A stretch of DNA of 64,000 bases, from contig NZ_CANKXW010000011.1 of the NCBI RefSeq assembly GCF_947487805.1, positions 1-64,000 of the forward strand, written 5' to 3'. Under the pieces are notes generated by a model. That model saw only the letters and a program-made list of their open reading frames with translations. It was not told the origin of the DNA and searched no databases. The translations under genes were made by a program, and so were the position numbers. Of the stretch, positions 33,115 to 41,217 are shown one piece after another; position 1 is the first letter of the stretch; every line of letters begins with the position of its first letter. This stretch comes from an uncultured Tateyamaria sp. (lineage in GTDB: Bacteria; Pseudomonadota; Alphaproteobacteria; Rhodobacterales; Rhodobacteraceae).

Positions 33115-33477
33115 TCAGCGACGCTCGCGGCGTTCGCCGCGGTCACCACGTTCGTCACGTTTCTGCATCTGGACCGATGGCCCTTCCGCGTGCTCGTCGA
33201 CTTTGATGGTCAGAACGCGCATGACATCGTCATGCAGGCGCATCAGACGCTCCATCTCCTGCACGGCGGCAGCAGGCGCATCGGTGCGCATATAGGCATA
33301 GTGGCCCTTGCGGTTCTTGTTGATCTTGTAGGCCATGGTCTTCACACCCCAGTACTCGTTGTCCACGAGGGTGCCACCATTGTCCGACAGGACCGTGCCA
33401 AAATGTTCGATGAGCCCTTCGGCCTGAGTGTTGCTCAGGTCCTGACGGGCGATCATCACATGCTCATAAAGAGGCAT
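33115..33477 (-). CDS. rpsF: 30S ribosomal protein S6
   Basis: A 120-residue S6: MPLYEHVMIARQDLS, KTMAYKINKNRKGHYAYM and MRLHDDVMRVLTIKVDEH are conserved. The C-terminal tail is basic and acidic mixed (DERGDRGERRERR), as in relatives. It is the first gene of the S6-S18-L9 operon, whose leader in many bacteria is bound by the S6:S18 complex; I could not confirm that structure here. Confidence 0.95.
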   Translation of the reverse strand: MPLYEHVMIARQDLSNTQAEGLIEHFGTVLSDNGGTLVDNEYWGVKTMAYKINKNRKGHYAYMRTDAPAAAVQEMERLMRLHDDVMRVLTIKVDEHAEGPSVQMQKRDERGDRGERRERR

Positions 33478-33585
33478 GGACGTACTCCACTTGTTTCAAG
33501 GCGCATTTCATAGACCGATCCGAATGAACCCTGCGGGATGGTCACGAGAGACTGCGCGGCAAAAAGGTCTTTGCAGGGACGCGTC

Positions 33586-33613
33586 CGTATACATCGCTGA
33601 GCCGTCCGCGCAA
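33586..33613 (-). promoter_or_regulatory. Candidate sigma-70 promoter of rpsF operon
   Basis: On the minus strand TTGCGC and TATACG are separated by 16 bases, about 110 bases before the rpsF start. The match is moderate. The rest of the 257-base gap (33478-33734) shows no gene. Confidence 0.35.
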
Positions 33614-33734
33614 GGGAAAAGGCGGGGCGACGCGACAGGCAAGGCGCCGGGCACGGCCTTTTCACGCTGAGGCCGCATTTTCGTCAAGTTTGAGCGAAAG
33701 AATGCGGATATTGATTAACGAGGATACCAGAGCA

Positions 33735-34220
33735 ATGACCGCCATTCCTGACGTAGTACCACAGTCCCAGATCCCCGAAACGCCCCACATGGTGGACGGA
33801 CGCCGCTGGATGATCCGAGGGGCCCGGCAACTGGCTGGTGCGGCGCTGGTCCTGGCGGCTATGGGGCTTTGGGTCCAACCGGGCGCGCAGCTTGATGCGG
33901 ACCTGTTGCTGATCAAATTCGCGCTGTCGCTGGTGATGGGCTTTGCCGGTCTGGCGGTGGTTCAGGCCGGTCTGCCGGAGCCTGCCATTTCCATCGAGAT
34001 CGACACCGTGCGCCGCGAGGTGCGCCTCGTGCGCGGGCAACGCAAAAGCCGCACGCTGGTCAGCCGCACCAAAATGGCCGATCTGGGCGCCGCCGAACAG
34101 AATGGCACGATGACCCGCCTGTGGGCGGCGGATGGCACCTTGATCGCCGAAGTCGCGCTGACGGATGCAGAGGCACGCGCCAGCCTGCTGGGCGCGCTGC
34201 GCGACGCGGGCAAGCTGTAA
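33735..34220 (+). CDS. Hypothetical two-helix membrane protein
   Basis: I do not recognise this family. From the ATG at 33735 it is 161 residues (in-frame TTG at 33690 and ATG at 33702 are alternatives; GAGGATA lies about 10 bases before 33735). Two hydrophobic segments, around LAGAALVLAAMGLWV and FALSLVMGFAGLAVVQAGL, form a hairpin, followed by a soluble domain of about 75 residues with beta-type pattern (ISIEIDTVRREVRLVRG). It is divergent from rpsF and in the same direction as yceI. Confidence 0.6.
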   Translation: MTAIPDVVPQSQIPETPHMVDGRRWMIRGARQLAGAALVLAAMGLWVQPGAQLDADLLLIKFALSLVMGFAGLAVVQAGLPEPAISIEIDTVRREVRLVRGQRKSRTLVSRTKMADLGAAEQNGTMTRLWAADGTLIAEVALTDAEARASLLGALRDAGKL

Positions 34221-34250
34221 AGCCGCGAGGACAGGCGCACGCGCATGTTC

Positions 34251-34264
34251 ATGTGCGCGCATAT
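34251..34264. promoter_or_regulatory. Palindromic motif ATGTGCGCGCATAT upstream of yceI
   Basis: The core TGCGCGCA (34254-34261) is a perfect palindrome within ATGTGCGCGCATAT. It lies about 85 bases before the yceI ATG, and the same core occurs twice upstream of the cytochrome b561-YceI fusion gene. Confidence 0.4.
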
Positions 34265-34346
34265 TCTGTTGAGTGCTGTGGAATTGTGCGAATAAACGCA
34301 GCGGCTCATGTGTTTGTCACAGACCACATCACATGGAGCCTACCAG

Positions 34347-34937
34347 ATGAAATCTCTTCTTTTCGCCGCCGCCCTGTCGACGACTGCCGGTTTTGCCGTT
34401 GCTGACACATGGTATCCCGATCCGACGCATACGGACGTTGTCGTGACTTGGAACCACGCGGGGTTCTCGCTGCAGACGGCCAAGTTCCACGAGGTCAAGG
34501 GCACGCTGGAGTTTGACGCGGGCAATATCGCGGATGCCAAGGCGGATTTCTCGGTTGTCGCGGCCAGCGTCGATTCCGGTGTCGAGGCGCTCGATGCCGA
34601 ACTGATCGGACCCGGCTTTCTGGACACGGCCAACCACCCGGACATCCGGTTCGTGTCGACATCTGTGGAACAGACAGGCGACATGACCGTCAAGGCCACG
34701 GGCGAGATGACAATGAAGGGCGTGACCAAGCCGGTCGTCTTCGACATCACCGTGCACAATATGGGGCCGCACCCGGTTGGCGGGTTCTTTGACTACTACA
34801 AGGGGGAATGGCTGGGCATGACGGCCACCACGACCATCAAGCGGTCGGAGTTCGGCATTGACGCCTTCATCCCGGTCGGCTCGGACGAGCTTGAGATCGT
34901 GATCAACTCCGAGATGCGTCTGGGCGGCTGGAACTGA
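34347..34937 (+). CDS. YceI-family periplasmic protein
   Basis: A 196-residue protein with a signal peptide (MKSLLFAAALSTTAGFAVA) and a YceI lipocalin-like beta-barrel: WNHAGFSLQTAKFHEVKGTLEF begins the barrel, NHPDIRFVSTSVEQ and GEMTMKGVTKPVVFDITVH follow. YceI proteins bind polyisoprenoid lipids such as quinone precursors. GGAG precedes the ATG at 34347. It converges on a gene encoding a second YceI domain fused to cytochrome b561, which suggests a shared electron- or quinone-related role. Confidence 0.88.
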   Translation: MKSLLFAAALSTTAGFAVADTWYPDPTHTDVVVTWNHAGFSLQTAKFHEVKGTLEFDAGNIADAKADFSVVAASVDSGVEALDAELIGPGFLDTANHPDIRFVSTSVEQTGDMTVKATGEMTMKGVTKPVVFDITVHNMGPHPVGGFFDYYKGEWLGMTATTTIKRSEFGIDAFIPVGSDELEIVINSEMRLGGWN

Positions 34938-34970
34938 TCCAGCGCCTGAGCGCTTTTCGTTTCGACAGAA

Positions 34971-35001
34971 GGGCCGCGTGGTGATCCACGCGGCCCTTTT
35001 T
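34971..35001 (+). terminator. Intrinsic terminator of yceI
   Basis: GGGCCGCGTG pairs with CACGCGGCCC around GTGATC and is followed by TTTTT. Confidence 0.9.
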
Positions 35002-35102
35002 CGCGGCCCTGTCAGAAAAGACACGCCTGCGGCGTGACGCGATGTTTTTCAGGGACACCTTTTCAGGTGCCCCTGGTTGGCTGCGCAGCGGCGACGCCGG
35101 AC

Positions 35103-36308
35103 TCAGTTGGCCGCCGCCTGCCGCGCGGTCAGGGACACCTGCACATCCACGTTGAATTTCAGCGAGCCTTCGTCGGTCATGTTGTCGCCAATCCCGAAGG
35201 CGCGGCGATCCAGGCTCAGCGCGCCGGTCATCTCTGCGGTACCTGCGTCGAGCACCAGCGTGAAGGGCAGGGTGACGGGCACGGACCGGTCCTTGATGGT
35301 CAGCGTGCCTTGCGCCGTGTAGCCCTCCGGTGCCGCGAGGATATCCGCGGCAAAGATGGCCGTCGGGAACGCGCTTGCGTCGAAATAGTCTGGTCCCATC
35401 GCCTGTGCCGTGACCGCGCCCAGTGTCAGCGACCCGATGGCGACCATCACCTCGACGTCGCCCGCCACGCCTTGCGTCACGGTTTCGTCAAAGCGGATGG
35501 CCGCCGTCCAGTCGGCGAAACTGCCTGTGACCTCGGAGCCCAGCTGCGTCACCGTCAGCGTCAGCGCGCCGTCCTCGACCTGCCAGTCGGACTGGACTGC
35601 GGCCAGTGCGGGACCTGTCGCAGGGCCGCCATGCGGGGCATAGACCCCGAGGGCCGCACCCCCGGTGAGGGCAAGCGCCCAGAGGGCGAGTGCGGCCACG
35701 ATCGGCGCGCCATGGGCGTGTTTTGCGGGGGTCGCGGGCAGGTTGGTCTGGCCAAACCACATGCGCCGCAGGGTTGCGTCCCTGTCGATCACATGGTGCT
35801 TCAGCGCGCCGGCGATATGCAGCAGCAATGCGAGGCCCAGCACCTTGGTCAGCACCCAGTGCGCGCCTGCAAATGTGGCCGCCACCGCTTCGGATTTCGG
35901 CACCATGGGCAGGGTCTGGCCGAAGGGCCACCAGATCGGGGCGAAACCGGTGGTGGCGGCATGATGGATCCAGCCCGTCAGCGGCACCGCGACCAGACTG
36001 CCGTAGAGAAGCCAGTGTACGGTTTCCGCGGCAAGGCTTTCGGCCTTGCGGTCGGGGTGCATCGGCCCGGGCTTGGGCTGGCTCAGCGCCCAGCCGATCC
36101 GCGCCAGCGCCACGAAGAACACCGCCACCCCCAGCGTCTTGTGCAGCGAGAACATCCACGCCTTGCGCGTCAACTCCTCTGACGTGTCATAGGGCATCTC
36201 GTTTGCAATCAGGCCCAGCGGCATCAGGCTGAGGATCAGCAGGGCGGTCAGCCAGTGAAAGGTCTTGGACACGGCGCCAAAGCTGTTGGCGGAATTGGTC
36301 AGGGCCAT
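35103..36308 (-). CDS. Cytochrome b561 fused to a C-terminal YceI domain
   Basis: A 401-residue fusion. Residues about 1-190 are a four-helix cytochrome b561 of the YodB/CybB type, with candidate haem His in KTFHWLTALL, SLHKTLGV, HWLLYGSL and LLLHIAGALKHHVID. A further helix near 200-220 leads out of the membrane to a YceI domain (about 225-400: GSEVTGSFADWTAAIRFD, YFDASAFPTAIF, GTLTIKDRSVPVTLPF). The start at 36308 has GGAGA upstream; an open extension to 36422 is not convincing. It should move electrons between the quinone pool and a lipid-binding periplasmic domain. Confidence 0.87.
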   Translation of the reverse strand: MALTNSANSFGAVSKTFHWLTALLILSLMPLGLIANEMPYDTSEELTRKAWMFSLHKTLGVAVFFVALARIGWALSQPKPGPMHPDRKAESLAAETVHWLLYGSLVAVPLTGWIHHAATTGFAPIWWPFGQTLPMVPKSEAVAATFAGAHWVLTKVLGLALLLHIAGALKHHVIDRDATLRRMWFGQTNLPATPAKHAHGAPIVAALALWALALTGGAALGVYAPHGGPATGPALAAVQSDWQVEDGALTLTVTQLGSEVTGSFADWTAAIRFDETVTQGVAGDVEVMVAIGSLTLGAVTAQAMGPDYFDASAFPTAIFAADILAAPEGYTAQGTLTIKDRSVPVTLPFTLVLDAGTAEMTGALSLDRRAFGIGDNMTDEGSLKFNVDVQVSLTARQAAAN

Positions 36309-36385
36309 GAGAGATCTCCGAATGTTGGATACAAGGCAAACACCTGTGGCCCTATGTTTATGCGCGGCGCGGTGCTGACAACCTT

Positions 36386-36433
36386 GAATGCGCGCACATA
36401 TGTCGTGCTGGAATGCGCGCATATAAGTCGTGC
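36386..36433. repeat. Two direct 23-base repeats carrying the TGCGCGCA palindrome
   Basis: GAATGCGCGCACATATGTCGTGC-type sequence at 36386-36408 recurs with few changes at 36411-36433 (spacing 25). Each contains the palindrome TGCGCGCA followed by an AT-rich step. They lie between the divergent b561-yceI and fabD genes and look like tandem operators. Confidence 0.5.
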
Positions 36434-36501
36434 GCAGTTCTCTTGTCTGGACGGCCCGTGGCCATTACACCGCTGGCAACAGTGACGAAAAGGGGCAGAT
36501 C

Positions 36502-37434
36502 ATGAGCGTTGCATTCGTATTTCCGGGACAGGGGGCGCAAACCATCGGCATGGGCCGGGACCTGGCAGAGGCCTATCCGGCGGCGCGCGCCGTCTTTGAA
36601 GAGGTCGACGCAGCGCTGGGCGAAAACCTGAGCGCGCTGATCTGGGAGGGCGACGCCGAGACGCTGACGCTGACCCAGAACGCGCAGCCCGCGCTGATGG
36701 CCACCTCGCTGGCGGCGATGCGCGCGCTCGAGGCCGAAGGCATCGGGATGGACCGCGCTTCCTTTGTGGCCGGGCACTCGCTGGGCGAGTATTCCGCACT
36801 TTGTGCCGCCGGAGCGCTCAGCATTGCGGACACGGCGCGGCTCTTGCGGACGCGTGGACAGGCGATGCAAGAGGCGGTGCCCGTGGGCGTGGGCGCCATG
36901 GCGGCCCTGCTGGGGCTCGATTTCGAGACGGTGGGCGCGGTCGCGGCCGAGGCGGCGCAGGGCGAGGTCTGTGAGGCGGCCAATGACAACGATCCCGGAC
37001 AGGTGGTTGTGTCGGGGCACAAGGGGGCCGTGGAACGGGCGGTCGATCTGGCCAAGGCCAAGGGCGCGAAACGCGCGGTCATGCTGCCGGTGTCCGCTCC
37101 CTTCCATTGCAGCCTGATGGCCCCGGCCGCGCAGGTCATGGAAACGGCGCTGGCAGGCGTGGATTTCAATGCCCCCGCCGTGCCGGTTGTGCCCAATGTC
37201 ATGGCCGAGGCCTGCACCGATCCGGACATGTTGCGCGCCAAGCTCGTCGAGCAGGTCACAGGCTCGGTCCGCTGGCGCGAAAGCGTGGCGTGGATGGCCG
37301 CGCAGGGCGTGACCGAAATCTGGGAAATCGGCGCAGGCAAAGCGCTGTCTGGCATGATCCGCCGTATTGACCGGGCCATCGCGACACGGGCCGTGGGCGC
37401 ACCGGGCGACGTGACGTCGGCGCGGGATGGCTGA
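36502..37434 (+). CDS. fabD: Malonyl-CoA:ACP transacylase
   Basis: A 310-residue acyltransferase that loads malonyl groups onto acyl carrier protein. FVFPGQGAQTIGMG, the nucleophile Ser93 in GHSLGEYSA, QGQAMQEAVP-type Arg segment (RTRGQAMQEA), PVSAPFHCSLM with catalytic His, and EIGAGKALSGMIRR are all present. AGGGG precedes the ATG at 36502. It overlaps the next small gene by 8 bases, and fabG, acpP and fabF follow, a standard fatty-acid cluster. Confidence 0.95.
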   Translation: MSVAFVFPGQGAQTIGMGRDLAEAYPAARAVFEEVDAALGENLSALIWEGDAETLTLTQNAQPALMATSLAAMRALEAEGIGMDRASFVAGHSLGEYSALCAAGALSIADTARLLRTRGQAMQEAVPVGVGAMAALLGLDFETVGAVAAEAAQGEVCEAANDNDPGQVVVSGHKGAVERAVDLAKAKGAKRAVMLPVSAPFHCSLMAPAAQVMETALAGVDFNAPAVPVVPNVMAEACTDPDMLRAKLVEQVTGSVRWRESVAWMAAQGVTEIWEIGAGKALSGMIRRIDRAIATRAVGAPGDVTSARDG

Positions 37435-37858
37435 TCTGGTCACCTTGCCGCCGCAGCGGCTGGGCGGGGTCATTGACACCGTGCCCTTTGCAGAGCGGTT
37501 GGCGCTGATCCCGGACATCTTCGGGCGGCTGGATGCCGCGATCGGGCTGGCGGGGGTCTTCTTTGTCGGGCCGCAAACGGCGCTTTACCGGATTGACGGC
37601 GACCGGATGGAGGTGCGCGTAGGTGTGCCGCTGGATCAGCCGCTGCCGGAGTTCGAGATGTTCGACGCACCCGGCAGCCGCGCGCTGATGCAGCGCCATC
37701 GCGGCGGGTTCGACGGGCTGCCGGGCGTATACCAGAGCCTGCACGCAGAAGCCGCGGACCGGGGCTTGACCCGCGGGGCCTGGGCGCGCGAGGTTTACCG
37801 GCAGGTGGCGCGGGATCCGGCGCTGAATGTGATCGATATCTATTTGGACGTGTTCTGA
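37427..37858 (+). CDS. GyrI-like small-molecule-binding protein (tentative)
   Basis: A 143-residue protein starting within the end of fabD (8-base overlap). VTLPPQRLGGVIDT at the N-terminus, the central GVPLDQPLPEFEMFDAPGSRAL and the end DPALNVIDIYLDVF resemble the stand-alone GyrI / AraC effector-binding fold, which binds hydrophobic small molecules or blocks gyrase. The assignment is by pattern only. Its tight link to fabD and 82-base distance to fabG suggest it is expressed with fatty-acid synthesis and might sense an acyl compound. Confidence 0.5.
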   Translation: MADLVTLPPQRLGGVIDTVPFAERLALIPDIFGRLDAAIGLAGVFFVGPQTALYRIDGDRMEVRVGVPLDQPLPEFEMFDAPGSRALMQRHRGGFDGLPGVYQSLHAEAADRGLTRGAWAREVYRQVARDPALNVIDIYLDVF

Positions 37859-37939
37859 CCCGCTCTGGCGCGCGCCGGACTTGCGTGGCGCGCCCCGGCA
37901 TGGCAAGGCGGCGGGAACGTGGAACAGGAGGGGACAGGC

Positions 37940-38677
37940 ATGTTTGACCTGACAGGAAAATCGGCGCTGGTCACCGGCGCATCGGGCGGCATTGGCGCGG
38001 ATATCGCGCGCACGCTGCACGAAGCGGGCGCAACCGTTGGCCTCAGCGGCACGCGGGTCGACCCGTTGCAGGCGCTGGCGGACGAGTTGGGCGACCGGGC
38101 CCACGTACTGCCCTGTAACCTCAGCGATGGCGAAGCCGTGGATGCCCTGCCCAAGGAGGCCGCCGCCGCCATGGGCAGCGTCGACATCCTGGTCAACAAC
38201 GCGGGCATCACCCGCGACAACCTGTTCATGCGCATGTCCGAAGAGGAATGGGCCTCGGTCCTGAATGTGAACCTGACCTCGACCTTCAAGCTCTGCAAGG
38301 GCGTGATGCGCGGCATGATGAAGGCCCGCTGGGGCCGGATCGTGAATATCAGCTCCGTTGTGGGGGCCACGGGCAATCCCGGCCAGGCCAATTATGCGGC
38401 GTCCAAGGCGGGCATGATCGGCATGTCCAAGAGCCTCGCCTACGAGGTGGCAAGCCGCGGGATTACCGTGAATGCGGTTGCGCCGGGCTTTATCGCGACG
38501 GCAATGACGGACAAGCTGACAGACGACCAAAAGACTGGAATCATGGGGCAAATCCCCGCCGGGCGCATGGGCGAGGCACATGAGATCGCCGCCGCCGTGC
38601 TATACCTCGCCAGCCCCGAAGCCGCCTATGTCACAGGCACCACCTTGCACGTGAACGGCGGCATGGCCATGTTGTGA
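37940..38677 (+). CDS. fabG: 3-oxoacyl-ACP reductase
   Basis: A 245-residue SDR that reduces 3-oxoacyl-ACP with [30 protein letters not shown] (FabG-specific), NISSVVG with Ser, YAASKAG with Tyr and Lys, [13 protein letters not shown] and [10 protein letters not shown] are diagnostic. AGGAGGGG precedes the ATG at 37940 at ideal spacing. It lies between fabD and acpP, which supports the FabG call over other SDRs in this window. Confidence 0.95.
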   Translation: MFDLTGKSALVTGASGGIGADIARTLHEAGATVGLSGTRVDPLQALADELGDRAHVLPCNLSDGEAVDALPKEAAAAMGSVDILVNNAGITRDNLFMRMSEEEWASVLNVNLTSTFKLCKGVMRGMMKARWGRIVNISSVVGATGNPGQANYAASKAGMIGMSKSLAYEVASRGITVNAVAPGFIATAMTDKLTDDQKTGIMGQIPAGRMGEAHEIAAAVLYLASPEAAYVTGTTLHVNGGMAML

Positions 38678-38707
38678 CCACGCGTGCCGCACGTCCCACC
38701 TCCGGCC

Positions 38708-38735
38708 TTGCCATCTTTTTGGGATATGCTATAGG
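38708..38735 (+). promoter_or_regulatory. Candidate sigma-70 promoter of acpP
   Basis: TTGCCA (38708-38713) and TATAGG (38730-38735) are separated by 16 bases in the fabG-acpP gap. This would give acpP its own transcript, as is usual for this very highly expressed gene, with a leader of about 130 bases. Confidence 0.45.
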
Positions 38736-38873
38736 CGGCGCAGATTCCGGCGCAGGATCCTGAAACAGGGGCCCCGCGCTTCACCGCCCCAAGGGGGCAA
38801 GACCAGAGCCCCGCCAACATGGGGACACCACTTGGGGGCGCAGTATTTGCCCCGGCAGAATGAGGACAGTCAT

Positions 38874-39107
38874 ATGAGCGACATCGCCGATCGCGTTAAG
38901 AAGATCGTTGTGGAACACCTGGGTGTGGAAGAAGACAAGGTCAGCGAGAACGCTTCGTTCATCGACGATCTTGGCGCTGACAGCCTGGACACCGTCGAGC
39001 TGGTCATGGCCTTCGAAGAAGAGTTCGGCATCGAGATTCCCGATGACGCGGCCGAGACCATCCAGACATTCGGCGACGCTGTGGGCTTCATCTCCAAAGC
39101 ATCCTGA
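38874..39107 (+). CDS. acpP: Acyl carrier protein
   Basis: A 77-residue acidic four-helix protein carrying growing acyl chains on 4'-phosphopantetheine. The attachment Ser lies in [40 protein letters not shown] opens the first helix. TGAGGA precedes the ATG at 38874; the open frame before it is not coding. Strong promoter and terminator candidates flank it. Confidence 0.97.
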   Translation: MSDIADRVKKIVVEHLGVEEDKVSENASFIDDLGADSLDTVELVMAFEEEFGIEIPDDAAETIQTFGDAVGFISKAS

Positions 39108-39134
39108 GACAATCGGGCCCTTGTGCCTGATCAG

Positions 39135-39168
39135 ACGGCGTCCTTCCTCGCGGAAGGGCGCCGTTTTT
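39135..39168 (+). terminator. Intrinsic terminator of acpP
   Basis: ACGGCG and CCTTCC pair with GGAAGG and CGCCGT around TCGC (one unpaired base each side), followed by TTTTG. Confidence 0.85.
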
Positions 39169-39255
39169 GCGTTCGGCCCCGGACGGTGCTTGCCTTTTGA
39201 ACACGCTTTGCGCGACAGTTCGAAAAAACCAGAGGGTTCGGGCAGGACACCTTAG

Positions 39256-39792
39256 ATGAACAGACATGTGCCGACGATCAACACGGCGCGGGTGACCCTG
39301 CGCGCGATGCGTCCCAGCGATTTCGACCGCTTTGCGGAGATCTGGGCGATGCCCGAAGTGGTGCAGTTCACCGGCGGGCAGGTGCGCGACCGCGATGCGT
39401 GCTGGCACAATTTCCTGCGCAATGCGGGCCACTGGCAGATGACCGGTTTTGGCCAGTGGGCCATCGAGGAGCACGGCAGCGGCCGGATGATCGGGCAGGC
39501 AGGGTTCTTTTATGGCGCGCGCGGGCTGGGCCCGGATTTCGACGCCGTGCCCGAAGCGGGCTGGGTGCTGACGCCGGATGTGCACGGCAAGGGGTTGGGT
39601 CGCGAGGCGACGCAGGCGGCGCATGACTGGTTCGACCGGGTGATCACCGGGCCGCTGGTCTGCATGATAGATCCCGCGCACGCGGTGTCGCTGCAACTGG
39701 CGGCGCGGTTGGGGTACGTGCCGATGCGGATGGGGCAGGACCCGGCGGGGCCCGTGCAGTTGATGTCGCGCAAATCCCCGCCGCAGGTGTAG
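39256..39792 (+). CDS. GNAT N-acetyltransferase (RimJ/RimL type)
   Basis: A 178-residue acetyltransferase. TARVTLRAMRPSDFDRFAEIW opens the RimJ/RimL-type fold; AGWVLTPDVHGKGLGREATQAA contains the acetyl-CoA-binding loop (GKGLGREA, near Q/RxxGxG/A). AHAVSLQLAARLGYVPM is the final conserved helix-strand. Targets are amino groups of proteins or metabolites and cannot be predicted. It sits between acpP and fabF, interrupting the usual order, with its own spacing on both sides. Confidence 0.82.
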   Translation: MNRHVPTINTARVTLRAMRPSDFDRFAEIWAMPEVVQFTGGQVRDRDACWHNFLRNAGHWQMTGFGQWAIEEHGSGRMIGQAGFFYGARGLGPDFDAVPEAGWVLTPDVHGKGLGREATQAAHDWFDRVITGPLVCMIDPAHAVSLQLAARLGYVPMRMGQDPAGPVQLMSRKSPPQV

Positions 39793-39954
39793 CAAGGCAG
39801 CTGTTGCCAAAAGGCGCGCCTATCGGCGCAGGACATGTTTGATTTGGCGCATCGCGGTGCGCTTTGTGCTGGGGGCCTCGGCGTCTTGGGGGGCTTGAAC
39901 AGAACGGGCCCGCCACTGTATGAGGCGGCACGATGAATGAAAGGGCATGAGCAG

Positions 39955-41217
39955 ATGCGCAGAGTGGTTGTGACAGGATTGGGTCTGGTGACCCCGCTCG
40001 CTGATGGGGTCGAGGCCAGCTGGAGCCGTATTCTGGATGGACAGTCCGGGGCGGGGCCGATCACGGGGTTTGATCCCGAGGGGCTGGCCACCACCTATGC
40101 CTGCGAAGTGCCTTTGGGCGACGGGTCGGACGGCACGTTCAACGCAGACGCCTACATGGCCCCCAAGGAGCAGCGCAAGGTCGACACCTTTATCATGTTC
40201 GGCATGGCGGCGGCGCAGCAGGCGGTCGAGGATTCCGGCTGGATGCCCGAGGGCACCGAAGACCGCGAACGCACCGGCGTTCTGATCGGGTCGGGCATTG
40301 GTGGACTGAATTCCATCGCCAACACCGCCGTGATGATGGAAGAGAAGGGCCCGCGCCGTGTGTCGCCGTTCTTTGTCCCCGGCGCGTTGATCAACCTGAT
40401 TTCCGGTCAGGTCAGCATCAAGTACCAGTTCAAGGGGCCGAACCATTCGGTTGTCACGGCCTGTTCGACGGGTGCGCATGCGATTGGCGATGCCGCCCGT
40501 CTGATCATGCTCGGAGATGCGGATGTCATGGTGGCCGGTGGCGCCGAGGCGGCGATCTGCAAGATCGGCATTGCCGGATTCAACGCCTGCAAGGCGCTGT
40601 CGACCAAGCGGGCGGATGATCCCAAGGCGGCGAGCCGCCCCTATGACGCAGACCGGGACGGGTTTGTCATGGGCGAAGGTGCCGGCATTGTCGTGCTCGA
40701 GGAATACGAGCACGCGGTGGCGCGCGGCGCCAAGATCTATGCCGAGGTCAAGGGCTATGGCCTGTCGGGTGACGCCTATCACATCACGGCCCCGTCCGAG
40801 GACGGCGAAGGCGGTGAGCGGTCCATGCGCGCGGCCCTGCGCAGTGCTGGGCTGGAGCCTTCGGACATCGACTATATCAACGCCCATGGCACATCGACCA
40901 TGGCCGACACGATCGAGCTGGGCGCGGTGGAGCGCCTGATGGGCGGTCACGCGGGCAATGTGACAATGTCGTCGACCAAATCCGCCACCGGGCACCTGCT
41001 GGGCGCTGCGGGAGCAATCGAGGCGATCTTTTCGATTCTGGCGATCCGGGATCAGGTTTGTCCGCCGACGATCAACCTGGACAATCCTGCAGTGGAGACG
41101 GCGATTGACCTTGCCCCCAATGCCAAGCGCGAACGCAAGGTGGATTACGCCCTGTCCAACAGCTTTGGTTTTGGCGGCACGAATGCCAGCGTGATCTTTG
41201 GGAAGGTCGACAGCTGA
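39955..41217 (+). CDS. fabF: 3-oxoacyl-ACP synthase II
   Basis: A 420-residue condensing enzyme extending acyl-ACP with malonyl-ACP. Active-site Cys170 lies in VTACSTGAH, His311 in NAHGTSTMAD, Lys342 and His347 in KSATGHLLGAAG, and the glycine-rich end SFGFGGTNA is present. RRVVVTGLGLVTPL at the N-terminus fits the ATG at 39955; an ATG 18 bases earlier is possible. Its stop overlaps the mltG start (TGATG). Confidence 0.96.
   Translation: MRRVVVTGLGLVTPLADGVEASWSRILDGQSGAGPITGFDPEGLATTYACEVPLGDGSDGTFNADAYMAPKEQRKVDTFIMFGMAAAQQAVEDSGWMPEGTEDRERTGVLIGSGIGGLNSIANTAVMMEEKGPRRVSPFFVPGALINLISGQVSIKYQFKGPNHSVVTACSTGAHAIGDAARLIMLGDADVMVAGGAEAAICKIGIAGFNACKALSTKRADDPKAASRPYDADRDGFVMGEGAGIVVLEEYEHAVARGAKIYAEVKGYGLSGDAYHITAPSEDGEGGERSMRAALRSAGLEPSDIDYINAHGTSTMADTIELGAVERLMGGHAGNVTMSSTKSATGHLLGAAGAIEAIFSILAIRDQVCPPTINLDNPAVETAIDLAPNAKRERKVDYALSNSFGFGGTNASVIFGKVDS

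Noticed and set aside
35050-35075. Terminator for the b561-YceI gene
   Set aside because: CAGGGACACCT/AGGTGCCCCTG is an imperfect stem and the minus strand after it reads GAAAAAC, not a T-run.
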